Source: an uncultured Chlamydiae bacterium (lineage in GTDB: Bacteria; Chlamydiota; Chlamydiia; Chlamydiales; Rhabdochlamydiaceae). Taken from it: DNA of 13,539 nucleotides. The stretch spans positions 1 to 13,539 of the forward strand of contig CAMFJP010000023.1 in the NCBI GenBank assembly GCA_945957075.1, read 5' to 3'. Positions 7,072 to 13,539 of the stretch are shown piece by piece. Position 1 is the stretch's first letter. Each line of letters starts with the position of its first letter. The notes beneath the pieces were generated by a model that ran no database searches, had not been told where the DNA came from, and was given only the letters and a program-made list of their open reading frames with translations. The translations under genes were made by a program, and so were the position numbers.

Positions 7072-9058
7072 CCGCTTTTTCTATATCTGCAGCCTGTGGC
7101 AAAATAGCCTCTTCGAGCCCCTTAGCATAGGGGACAGGACGGTCTTTCCCTGTTACCCGCATAATCGGAGCATCGAGAAAACAAAATCCCTCTTCGATCG
7201 TACGCGCCATAATTTCAGCTCCAAATCCACATGTTTTTGGCGCTTCATGAGCAATTAAAAGTTTGCCTGTTTTTTTAATAGATTGAAGAATCGTTGCCAT
7301 ATCCAGTGGAACAAGGGTTCGTAGATCAATTACCTCAATGGAAATCCCCTCTTTAGCAAGTTGCAAAGCAACTTCGTGCGCCATCACAACCATCATTCCC
7401 CAGCACACAATCGTAACATCACTTCCTTCACAAACAATCGCCGCTTTGCCAAAGGGAAGCCTTTCGTGGCTTTTGGGCTCTTGCCTTGCGCAAAACACAC
7501 GCTGTCTATAGAGAGCCTTATGCTCTAGAAAAATTACGGGGTTTGGATCGTGGATCGCTGTTTTTAAAAGGCGTTTAGCATCTCTTGCATTACTTGGAAT
7601 CACAACTTTTAGACCCGGAGCGTGAGAAAGAAAGGCTTCAATGCTTTGTGAATGATAGGGGCCTCCTTGGATATAGCCTCCATAGGGCATTCGAATGACA
7701 ACAGGGCATCTCCACTCTCCATCCGACCTGTAGTGTAAGCTTGCAAGTTCGTTAAAGAGCTGGTTAACTCCTGTCCACATGTAGTCTGCAAATTGGATTT
7801 CTGCAATGGGCTTAAGCCCGGGAACAAGTGACATTCCAAGCGCCATACCGATGATCGTCGATTCGGCAAGGGGCGTATTAAAACATCTGTCTGGACCATG
7901 TTTTGCAGTTAGATGTTTTGTAATACCGAAAACGCCCCCTTTTCCTCTGGCCACATCTTGCCCAAATACAATAATGCCAGGATCTTGGGACATCTCTTCA
8001 TCGATAGCGTGATTAATTGCATCCATCATCACAATTTTTTCTTCAAGTGGGCAGCAGGCGGTTTCTGTTTCAAAGATTTCTTCACTTGGGGCAAAAAGAT
8101 GGAGCTCTGCTGTTTGAGGGTCTGGATGGGGAAGCAGGTCCGCCTCTTGAGCTGCTGTTTCCACAGAAGCAAAAATCTCTTCTTCCATTGCTTTTAGCTC
8201 TTCAGAGGTAATCAGCCCTTCTTGAAGCAGGTATTTTGTATGACGAGATAGAGGGTCTAGGAGCTTTTCTTGTTCGATAAGAGCGCTTTCTTTATATTTT
8301 TGAGGATCGTCGCTACTGCTATGGGGCCCAAGGCGGGGCACTTTGGCTACAATAAGACTAGGCCCAAGCCCTGTGCGCGCTCTTTCTGAGGCCTCTGTAA
8401 AGGCCTTATCTAGCTCAAGGTGGCAGCCCCCATCGACAGCATAAACACAAAGTCCCTCATACCCTTTTGCCATAGAGGTAATTGAACCTCCAGCTGTTTG
8501 CTCGCTTACAGGTACAGAAATCGCCCATCCATTGTCTTGAATCACAAACAATATAGGCAATGTATGTAGAGCCGCGAAATTGAGCGCCTCATGGAAGTCA
8601 CCTTGAGATGTTGCCCCCTCTCCAGCTGAAACATAGACAATTTCATCTTTGCCTTGTAGTTGAATTCCCTTTGCAACACCAACCGCTTGCAAAAATTGAG
8701 AGCCAACACAGCTAGATTGACAGGGAAGGCGCAGCTCCTTATGAGAAAAATGCTCTGGCATCATTCTCCCCCCAGAGTGGTGCTCTCCTTGCCTTGCAAG
8801 AAAGGCTCCAAATAGCTCTTTTGGTGTACATCCAATGCCAAGCGCAAAGGCTCTATCGCGATAGTAGGCAAGCCCCCAATCTTTATATGGAATGAGTTTT
8901 GATGCAGCTACAGCCCCTACCATTTCGTGCCCACCTGTAAATAGATGGAAAGCCCCCCCCTTATTTTGTCTAGAGAGTTTGAACATTTTCTCATCGACAA
9001 AACGGGCATAGAGCATGGTGCGTAAAACCGCAATAGATTTGGCTTCTACCTCTATCAC
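7049..9058 (-). CDS. 2-oxoacid dehydrogenase E1, alpha/beta fusion (2-oxoisovalerate/branched-chain type)
   Basis: Thiamine-diphosphate E1 component of a 2-oxoacid dehydrogenase complex: decarboxylates a 2-oxoacid and passes the acyl group to the lipoyl E2. At 669 residues it joins the normally separate alpha and beta subunits in one chain, the arrangement annotated in Chlamydia as oxoisovalerate dehydrogenase alpha/beta fusion. Alpha half, about 1-320: TGGHEMVGA (41-49), YRDRA (66-70), ThDP/metal motif GEGATSQGDFHEALNFAA beginning at 146 and DNGW at 175-178, and the loop GPHSSSDDPQKY (244-255) that resembles the regulatory loop of branched-chain E1 alpha. Beta half, about 340-669: DAINHAIDEEM, FGQDV (365-369), TPLAES (395-400), the FADYM segment and a C-terminal transketolase domain from about 540. 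The start is GTG 9058, overlapping the stop of the preceding gene (GTGA), with strong AAGGAG 5 nt upstream. No E2 or E3 gene is visible. Substrate (branched-chain, pyruvate or other) cannot be set from sequence alone. Confidence 0.92.
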   Translation of the reverse strand: MIEVEAKSIAVLRTMLYARFVDEKMFKLSRQNKGGAFHLFTGGHEMVGAVAASKLIPYKDWGLAYYRDRAFALGIGCTPKELFGAFLARQGEHHSGGRMMPEHFSHKELRLPCQSSCVGSQFLQAVGVAKGIQLQGKDEIVYVSAGEGATSQGDFHEALNFAALHTLPILFVIQDNGWAISVPVSEQTAGGSITSMAKGYEGLCVYAVDGGCHLELDKAFTEASERARTGLGPSLIVAKVPRLGPHSSSDDPQKYKESALIEQEKLLDPLSRHTKYLLQEGLITSEELKAMEEEIFASVETAAQEADLLPHPDPQTAELHLFAPSEEIFETETACCPLEEKIVMMDAINHAIDEEMSQDPGIIVFGQDVARGKGGVFGITKHLTAKHGPDRCFNTPLAESTIIGMALGMSLVPGLKPIAEIQFADYMWTGVNQLFNELASLHYRSDGEWRCPVVIRMPYGGYIQGGPYHSQSIEAFLSHAPGLKVVIPSNARDAKRLLKTAIHDPNPVIFLEHKALYRQRVFCARQEPKSHERLPFGKAAIVCEGSDVTIVCWGMMVVMAHEVALQLAKEGISIEVIDLRTLVPLDMATILQSIKKTGKLLIAHEAPKTCGFGAEIMARTIEEGFCFLDAPIMRVTGKDRPVPYAKGLEEAILPQAADIEKAVTALLRF
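7059..7079. terminator. Candidate bidirectional terminator in the convergent overlap
   Basis: AAAAGCG (7059-7065) and CGCTTTT (7073-7079) form a 7-bp stem around a 7-nt loop. The A/T ends give a T-run on either strand (CTTTTT on +, GCTTTT on the reverse). It sits where the 112-residue gene (stop 7071) and the E1 gene (stop 7049, minus) converge, so one hairpin could end both transcripts. It overlaps the last codons of the + strand gene and lies just inside the E1 coding end. Confidence 0.45.
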
Positions 9059-10152
9059 TTTTTCTCCTTCCGTATAATAGGGGTCACCATTTTGACCTCT
9101 TTGTTTTTTCGTTCTTTAGCAGGAACAGCTTTTTTCTTAGAGGGTAAAAAGCCTTTAACGACATCGAGAATCCTTGTCTTTTTAGCTCCCCCTTCTTCTG
9201 TCTCCTCATCCTCTGCGTGAGCAATTGCCTGAATCATTTTTTCTTCTTTGCCAAGCTCTTCGTGTAGATCGGAAGAGAGCCTGCTTGAAAGATGCCGCAG
9301 GGATTCTAGGCGCTGTGAAAGCGCTTCGAGTTTTGTATCCACTTTGACCCTGTAACTGCCACGGAGATTGGCCAAAAGTTTTGCTTCGCTGTCAAAGCGT
9401 GCCGAGAATGTAACGCCGCTTGCGCTTGTGATATCGGGAATATAAAGAAAATGCCGAACAGGCGGAGGGACCGTTGTAAACATATCGAGGGTAAGTTGTG
9501 GTTCCACCTCAACTTTTGCCACTTGTTTAGGAGGTCTTCCTCTTTTGGGTCTTGGGTTTAGTGCTTCATTAGAATAATAATTTTTAGCTTTTGTTACTAA
9601 AGATTCTCTTGCAGCGCTCACATCTTTCGGCACTTTTGTATCAAAAAGATACCGTTTTAATTTTTCTACCGTAACACGGGGAAGATCGAGATCTTCTTCA
9701 AAAACAAAATGAACGCCTGTCTGTCTTAACCACTCAATAATACGAATGCGAAACCGTTCGTGGTAGTATTGTTGCCATTTTTCCAGTTCTGTAAGGTGAT
9801 CGTAAATAAACTCTAAAAAATTTTCTCTGGCTTCCTTGGATTGAATGATATCAAGAAGTTTTTCTTTTGTATCGATATCGTAGACCTTTTCGTGAACAAA
9901 ACCCTCCATAAATTTTTTTGTTTCATAGAAGGTCATTTTAGGGATTAAGGCATAGCGATCTTTATTTTCTATAAGTTCCTTTTCTAATTCATCGAGATCC
10001 ATCTGGCTTTTGTCTAGATCAGCATAGAGCATAAATCCTTCCACCTTATCGAGATAGAAATCGCGCTCATCATCTGACTTAGCAAAAGCCTCCATGAGTC
10101 TATGGTATCTTAGAAGCAAGGGGTTCTGTGCTGTTGGATATTTATGTGCCAT
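9055..10152 (-). CDS. AT-hook-containing protein resembling chlamydial UPF0158 family
   Basis: 365-residue cytoplasmic protein without signal peptide or membrane segment. The N-terminal part (about 1-165) looks like the UPF0158 family of unknown function known from Chlamydia, with a DFYLDKVEGFMLYADLDK stretch (31-48) and FRIRIIEWLRQTGVHF (134-149); that match is from memory. A classic AT-hook follows at 200-209 (PRPKRGRPPK, core RGRP 204-207), which binds the minor groove of AT-rich DNA. Residues about 255-315 form a Leu-rich coiled coil, and the tail from about 323 is highly Lys/Arg-rich (SKKKAVPAKERKNK), again suggesting nucleic-acid contact. It heads an operon with the E1 fusion, with translational coupling at its stop. 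The ATG at 10152 has only a weak AGG 9 nt upstream. A DNA-binding or chromatin-like role is inferred from the hook and basic tail; the family function is not known. Confidence 0.8.
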   Translation of the reverse strand: MAHKYPTAQNPLLLRYHRLMEAFAKSDDERDFYLDKVEGFMLYADLDKSQMDLDELEKELIENKDRYALIPKMTFYETKKFMEGFVHEKVYDIDTKEKLLDIIQSKEARENFLEFIYDHLTELEKWQQYYHERFRIRIIEWLRQTGVHFVFEEDLDLPRVTVEKLKRYLFDTKVPKDVSAARESLVTKAKNYYSNEALNPRPKRGRPPKQVAKVEVEPQLTLDMFTTVPPPVRHFLYIPDITSASGVTFSARFDSEAKLLANLRGSYRVKVDTKLEALSQRLESLRHLSSRLSSDLHEELGKEEKMIQAIAHAEDEETEEGGAKKTRILDVVKGFLPSKKKAVPAKERKNKEVKMVTPIIRKEKK

Positions 10153-10249
10153 GGAAATATGCCTATAGCTTATGCCTTAAAGTCCCACATACTACCACAT
10201 AGAGCACTCCTCTCACAACAGAGAATTTTTTCAAGGTAAATTTTTTGTA

Positions 10250-10279
10250 TTGTCATTTTTTTCTTCAACATGATTTAAT
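10250..10279 (+). promoter_or_regulatory. Candidate promoter in the divergent intergenic region
   Basis: The 206-nt gap 10153-10358 lies between divergent genes and must hold promoters for both. For the + strand, TTGTCA (10250-10255) and TTTAAT (10274-10279) are 18 nt apart, about 80 nt before the ATG. Nearer the start, GTGCA (10313-10317) and TGCAC (10325-10329) are inverted, and GCATCA occurs twice (10315-10320, 10331-10336); either could be an operator, but both are short. On the minus strand no convincing promoter stands out. Confidence 0.4.
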
Positions 10280-10358
10280 AATATCTTAACAATAAAAATC
10301 ACTCCCTGTTCAGTGCATCATTTGTGCACGGCATCAGGGGTAAAACCAAGGAGCGTTT

Positions 10359-11159
10359 ATGAATCCAGCAGGGATGTATCCAACAGGGGTCTTGCCAAGA
10401 ACGTTTGTTCAGCCAGCTTTCAATAAGCCGCCGCAGGTGTCGACACAAGGGGCTCCACAAGGAACAGAGCCGCCCGCTCAGACGGAAGGTACCAGTGGCA
10501 TTTCTGAATGGGCCGGAAAAAAGATAGAAGTGCTCCATAAGTTAGCCGAAGCGGGAGGAATTCTTGGCTCTTTGGCATCAGCTGTGAAAGAAATCGCTCT
10601 TTTGTGTTTGCGTCTTAGTATCATTGGTTCTTCGTTGGCCGATGAGCTGCGGGATAAATGGCAAGAGCTTGATGTACAGCCAGTTGTTGCAAATTTACAT
10701 CAACAAGTCGAAGAACTAAAACAACAAAATAAGTGCCTTCAAGTGGCAGCAGAGGTCATTCGCCAGCAATTTAGAACATGTGTTGTTCCGGCTGCGCCCC
10801 AAGCTCCATTCTCATCTGGTTTTATGATGTCTTCACCTCCGCCCTCTGCACCGCCCCCTGGATTTTCGCCTTTGGGCTATGGATCTGCCCCGACTATGCA
10901 ACCCCCCGCTCCTGTTTTTTCTGGCCCGCTTGCTCCACATGTGCAGCACCATACCGGCCCTGTATTTCGACATGCTGCCTATTCTTCGACACCACCTCAT
11001 GCTGCTGATGGTAGATCGGCTGCTGATGGTAGATCGGCTGCTGAAAGGGAAGTATTCAATCTTGTAGTCCGAGGATTACAGCGCCCACCCGTTCGACCTT
11101 CGGACTCACCTCCAGCCGATCTTAATTCTAATGCAGAACAACAACGGCATGACGGATGA
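10359..11159 (+). CDS. Proline-rich protein with central helical/coiled-coil segment, function unknown
   Basis: I do not recognise a family. The start is well supported: AAGGAG lies 5 nt before the ATG. The 266-residue product has a flexible Pro/Gln/Thr-rich N-terminus (1-45) and a helical segment (about 48-98) with a hydrophobic stretch (GGILGSLASAV then IALLCLRLSIIG, 66-90) too interrupted by charge to be a sure membrane span. A coiled coil (109-138, NLHQQVEELKQQNKCLQ) follows, then a long Pro-rich region (144-205, with PPPSAPPPGF) and a short perfect repeat AADGRS x2 (215-226). There is no classical signal peptide. This architecture (disordered start, hydrophobic helical patch, Pro-rich tail) is common in chlamydial type III secreted proteins, but that is inference. 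The stop overlaps the next gene's start (ATGA), so the two are probably made together. Its Pro-rich part shares the word HVQHxxG with the downstream product. Confidence 0.7.
   Translation: MNPAGMYPTGVLPRTFVQPAFNKPPQVSTQGAPQGTEPPAQTEGTSGISEWAGKKIEVLHKLAEAGGILGSLASAVKEIALLCLRLSIIGSSLADELRDKWQELDVQPVVANLHQQVEELKQQNKCLQVAAEVIRQQFRTCVVPAAPQAPFSSGFMMSSPPPSAPPPGFSPLGYGSAPTMQPPAPVFSGPLAPHVQHHTGPVFRHAAYSSTPPHAADGRSAADGRSAAEREVFNLVVRGLQRPPVRPSDSPPADLNSNAEQQRHDG
11001..11044 (+). repeat. 18-bp tandem repeat, 2.4 copies
   Basis: The unit GCTGCTGATGGTAGATCG occurs exactly at 11001-11018 and 11019-11036, with a partial third copy at 11037-11044. It is in frame and adds AADGRS units to the preceding protein. 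Perfect identity suggests a recent duplication or a length-variable site. Confidence 0.85.
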
Positions 11160-12154
11160 GCATAGGGGATGCTGGGCATAGCGCCTGTTGCCCGGAGAGG
11201 GCAGCGCTTCTCTCTCGGTTTTATGAGGGGAGGATCGATCTTCTGCGGGCAGACTTTAGGGGACAAGATCCTTCCTTTGCATCTGAATGCGAGGCTGCAA
11301 TCGGTGATGTGTGGCGTCGTATTTCTATTGCTATCGAGGAGAGAAATAACGCTTTATCTCGAGCATCTGCTTGTCATCATGGTGATGAGGAGTGCGCGCT
11401 GCTGCGCTTTGCATCCGTTTGTGATCAAGAACTGTTAGCTAGTGCTCATCCTCCGCAATCTGATGAAGATTTAGCGCGAAGGATGGGCCGTTGGCAGCAG
11501 GAGTTAGATGTTTTGGAGGCGCTTCACACTGAGGTTGCAGAAACAACAGAATCTGCAAATGATGTGTACGCAGCGCAGGAAAAATGCCATCTGGCTTTTA
11601 AACATTTTTTAGAGGGTTTTAGACAGCCCTCTCCACCTGTTGTTTGTGCCAAACATGTGCAGCACCCCCGTGGGCGCCCTGTAGATACTTTGCAGCCTAT
11701 GCTTTTTAGACCAGAAGAGATTGCCAGAGCTCGAGGCGCGTGCCATACATTATGGGTGGTGGGCCGTGAGCTTAGAGCTCAGCTTCATCACATTCAGACG
11801 GCCACAGCGCCTTTGATAAGTGATATTATGGGGATAATTGAAGAGAGCTCTTCTAACTTGGCGCAAGAGTATGCGCAGGCTACTCCTCAAAGAAAAAAAC
11901 AAATTGCAATACAACTTGCAACTATTCAGGATGTATTGCAAAAGAACGCGTCTATGTTTCAGGAGATGATCCAGCAGGAAGCAATCAGAATGCAGAACCT
12001 TAGTCTTTTAGCGGAACAATTGAATCCAGAAGCTTTACTTGCCATTGCGGGTGAAAAAGAACTTGTATGTCAACAGGTTATTGCAGAGTCCCAGGAGAAC
12101 ATACAAGCCGTTGTAGAAAAGTATGGTTTTGATCCTTCAAAAGAGGGCTTATGA
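11156..12154 (+). CDS. Helical, cysteine-containing protein, function unknown
   Basis: I do not recognise a family. The ATG at 11156 overlaps the preceding stop (ATGA); no strong Shine-Dalgarno precedes it, so translation probably depends on coupling. The 332-residue product is predicted largely helical, with acidic/Gln-rich heptad-like stretches at about 100-155 and 215-320. A Pro-rich break (157-182) contains HVQHPRGRPV, similar to a segment of the upstream protein. Ten Cys are scattered (11, 12, 45, 73, 80, 89, 144, 164, 196, 305), with none of the spacing typical of metal clusters. No signal peptide or membrane segment is seen. A paired role with the upstream gene (for example effector with chaperone, or two subunits) is inferred from coupling only. 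The 3' end overlaps the convergent sdhB by 6 bp, and no clear terminator is visible there. Confidence 0.7.
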   Translation: MSIGDAGHSACCPERAALLSRFYEGRIDLLRADFRGQDPSFASECEAAIGDVWRRISIAIEERNNALSRASACHHGDEECALLRFASVCDQELLASAHPPQSDEDLARRMGRWQQELDVLEALHTEVAETTESANDVYAAQEKCHLAFKHFLEGFRQPSPPVVCAKHVQHPRGRPVDTLQPMLFRPEEIARARGACHTLWVVGRELRAQLHHIQTATAPLISDIMGIIEESSSNLAQEYAQATPQRKKQIAIQLATIQDVLQKNASMFQEMIQQEAIRMQNLSLLAEQLNPEALLAIAGEKELVCQQVIAESQENIQAVVEKYGFDPSKEGL

Positions 12155-12913
12155 ATCGGGAAGGCCGTTTGCGTCTGCTAGCGCCTGTTTTGTTACAGCT
12201 CTTCCCATAAGGGCAATCGATTCTGTCAGTGGAATCTTTTTAGGGCAGACTTCCCTGCAATTTTGTGCATTCCCGCAGCTGCCAACCCCCTCTTCTTGCA
12301 TAAGGGCGCGCAGTCTTTTTTCTTGCATAAGTTTTCCCGTTGGGTGCGCATTGAAATAGCGCACTTGAGAAATAGGAGCCGGACCCATGAAAGGGGATTT
12401 TGCATTTACCTGTGGGCAGGCTTCTGAGCAGCATCCACATGTCATGCACGTAGATAAAATATAGCGCGCCTCTTGCACCTTAGGATCGATTTTAGGCCCA
12501 GGGCCTATATCTAACGCATCGTCGGTATCAATCCATGCTCGTACTTTAATTAAGTCATCGAACATCTTATTTCGATCGACAACAAGATCGCGCACTAAGG
12601 GGAATTTTGTGAAAGGGGCAAGAGTTAAAAAAGGACGTTTAGTTGTCAGCAAAATTTCATGAATCATGGCCGTGCACGCTTGCCTTGGTCTGCCATTAAT
12701 GAGCATAGAGCAAGAACCGCACACCTCTTCAAGACACCCCTGCTCCCAAGCAATAGGGGCTACTTGCTCCCCTTTGGTGTTGCGTGGGTTTTTTTGAATG
12801 TCCATAAGAGCACAAATCACATTATAGAGAGGTTTAAGCGTTAGCTCAAACTCTTCCCAATATTGCTTATTTGGTGTTCCCCGAAATACCTTAAGGATAA
12901 ATGTTGATGTCAT
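12149..12913 (-). CDS. sdhB: Succinate dehydrogenase / fumarate reductase iron-sulfur subunit
   Basis: Carries electrons from the flavoprotein SdhA through three Fe-S clusters to the quinone site of complex II in the cytoplasmic membrane (TCA cycle/respiration). At 254 residues it is normal length. The plant-type ferredoxin domain has Cys60, Cys65, Cys68 and Cys80 (CLEEVCGSC...C) for [2Fe-2S]. The C-terminal helical domain has CMTCGCCSEACP, giving Cys156, Cys159 and Cys162, with Cys223 completing the [4Fe-4S] set. Cys166, Cys213 and Cys219 would hold [3Fe-4S]. All expected ligands are present, so the protein looks functional. It starts at ATG 12913, 8 nt after the sdhA stop, with a weak ribosome site, so translation probably follows from sdhA. 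The membrane anchor sdhC is not in the window and would be expected upstream of sdhA. Confidence 0.95.
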   Translation of the reverse strand: MTSTFILKVFRGTPNKQYWEEFELTLKPLYNVICALMDIQKNPRNTKGEQVAPIAWEQGCLEEVCGSCSMLINGRPRQACTAMIHEILLTTKRPFLTLAPFTKFPLVRDLVVDRNKMFDDLIKVRAWIDTDDALDIGPGPKIDPKVQEARYILSTCMTCGCCSEACPQVNAKSPFMGPAPISQVRYFNAHPTGKLMQEKRLRALMQEEGVGSCGNAQNCREVCPKKIPLTESIALMGRAVTKQALADANGLPDS

Positions 12914-12921
12914 AAAAACAT

Positions 12922-13539
12922 TTATACAGGAAGAGGAATATGCGTGGGAATATTTTCTAACGTTACCTTTGTTTTTTTTGCCGTGGTGTAGTCTCTATGG
13001 GTTGGTTGTAGGTGTCTAAGATCTACAGGCCTATAGGAAATATCAGGCTCATCTTCTCTATAGCGCGCAATCGTTGTTTTTAGCCAATTATCGTCGCGCT
13101 CTGGAAATTCCGGTTTAAAGTGAGCCCCTCGAAACTCATTGCGTAGCAGCGCCCCTTTGGCAATCACAAGCGCGATTTCAAGCATATATCCAAATTGGTT
13201 TGCAAAGGCGTAGGTTTGATTCAGTAGGTGCCCTGTGTCATCAAGGCTAATATGCGCATAGCGTTCCCTAAGAGTTTTAATCCCCTCTAGGGCCTTTTTA
13301 AGATCTGCATTAGACCTTTTTACCGTGACATGGCGGACCATAATCTCTGCAAGCTCATCGTGTAGTTTATGCACATTTTCACTGCCCTGCCTATGCATTA
13401 GATCGTGTTTTAGAGCCTCTTCTTGGGCAAGAGCTTCTGAAAAGCACTTTGCAGAGCCCCCCTGTTTCCCAAGAGACCGAAGGTAGCGCGGTGTTTCGAT
13501 TCCCACAACAAGGCCTGCAAAAATACAAGAGAGTAAAGA
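12922..13539 (-). CDS. sdhA: Succinate dehydrogenase flavoprotein subunit, C-terminal part (5' end outside window)
   Basis: FAD-containing catalytic subunit that oxidises succinate to fumarate and hands electrons to SdhB. Only the last 205 residues are visible. The frame stays open to the window edge: upstream of the GTG at 13506 it reads SLLSCIFAGLV, so that GTG is an internal Val and not a start. This segment corresponds to the end of the FAD domain and the C-terminal helical domain of SdhA. It includes NEFRGAHFKPEFPERDDNW, matching the conserved E-x-R-G-A-H...F-P-x-R-D-D-x-x-W region of succinate dehydrogenases. The FAD-binding N-terminus with its covalent His is off the window. Spacing to sdhB (8 nt) indicates one operon. 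Confidence 0.93.
   Translation of the reverse strand, partial: SLLSCIFAGLVVGIETPRYLRSLGKQGGSAKCFSEALAQEEALKHDLMHRQGSENVHKLHDELAEIMVRHVTVKRSNADLKKALEGIKTLRERYAHISLDDTGHLLNQTYAFANQFGYMLEIALVIAKGALLRNEFRGAHFKPEFPERDDNWLKTTIARYREDEPDISYRPVDLRHLQPTHRDYTTAKKTKVTLENIPTHIPLPV

Noticed and set aside
10201..10230. TCTC/GAGA hairpin followed by T-run in the divergent region as a terminator
   Set aside because: The stem is only 4 bp, and no gene ends there, so a terminator has no purpose at this place.
12127..12142. TTTTGA/TCAAAA inverted repeat near the sdhB and 11156 gene ends as a terminator
   Set aside because: Only a 6-bp AT-rich stem with a 4-nt loop inside coding sequence and no T-run; too weak to call.
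13504..13506. GTG as the start of a 194-residue SdhA-like protein
   Set aside because: The frame continues to the window edge with SdhA-like sequence (SLLSCIFAGLV), so this is an internal Val codon of a truncated gene.

Overview
The window most likely comes from a chlamydia-related bacterium (phylum Chlamydiota, an environmental or non-Chlamydiaceae lineage). The evidence is a single-chain E1 alpha/beta 2-oxoacid dehydrogenase of the kind annotated in Chlamydia, an AT-hook-bearing protein resembling the chlamydial UPF0158 family, an SdhA-SdhB pair, and several unrecognised low-complexity proteins with flexible N-termini like those of secreted chlamydial proteins. The family matches are from memory of motifs, not from a search, and the genus cannot be set.

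Layout. Positions 1-5416 (+) hold a two-partner secretion (TPS) operon: a very long beta-helical exoprotein (TpsA, 5' end outside the window) and its Omp85-type outer-membrane transporter (TpsB), joined by an ATGA stop/start overlap and followed by a hairpin terminator. Positions 5673-6671 (+) encode a protein with a Ser/Pro-rich N-terminus and a C-terminal half matching the bacterial EndoU RNase fold. Positions 6733-7071 (+) encode a small helical, basic-tailed protein preceded by a run of nine G. This gene converges on, and overlaps, a minus-strand operon (10152 to 7049) of an AT-hook protein and the E1 alpha/beta fusion, coupled by a GTGA overlap.

A divergent intergenic region (10153-10358) separates that operon from two coupled + strand genes of unknown function (10359-12154). 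The first is Pro-rich with a coiled coil; the second is helical and Cys-containing. They share a short sequence word. The window ends with sdhB and the 3' end of sdhA on the minus strand, the iron-sulfur and flavoprotein subunits of succinate dehydrogenase.

Two functional layers alternate. One is core energy metabolism on the minus strand (E1 oxoacid dehydrogenase, succinate dehydrogenase). The other is a surface or secreted accessory layer on the plus strand (TPS adhesin/exoprotein, putative RNA-cleaving EndoU protein, two unknown proteins). The most notable items are the EndoU-like protein, the TPS pair with all its exoprotein cysteines packed into the last ~110 residues, and the unknown coupled pair. 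No RNA genes, CRISPR arrays, transposases or insertion sequences were seen.
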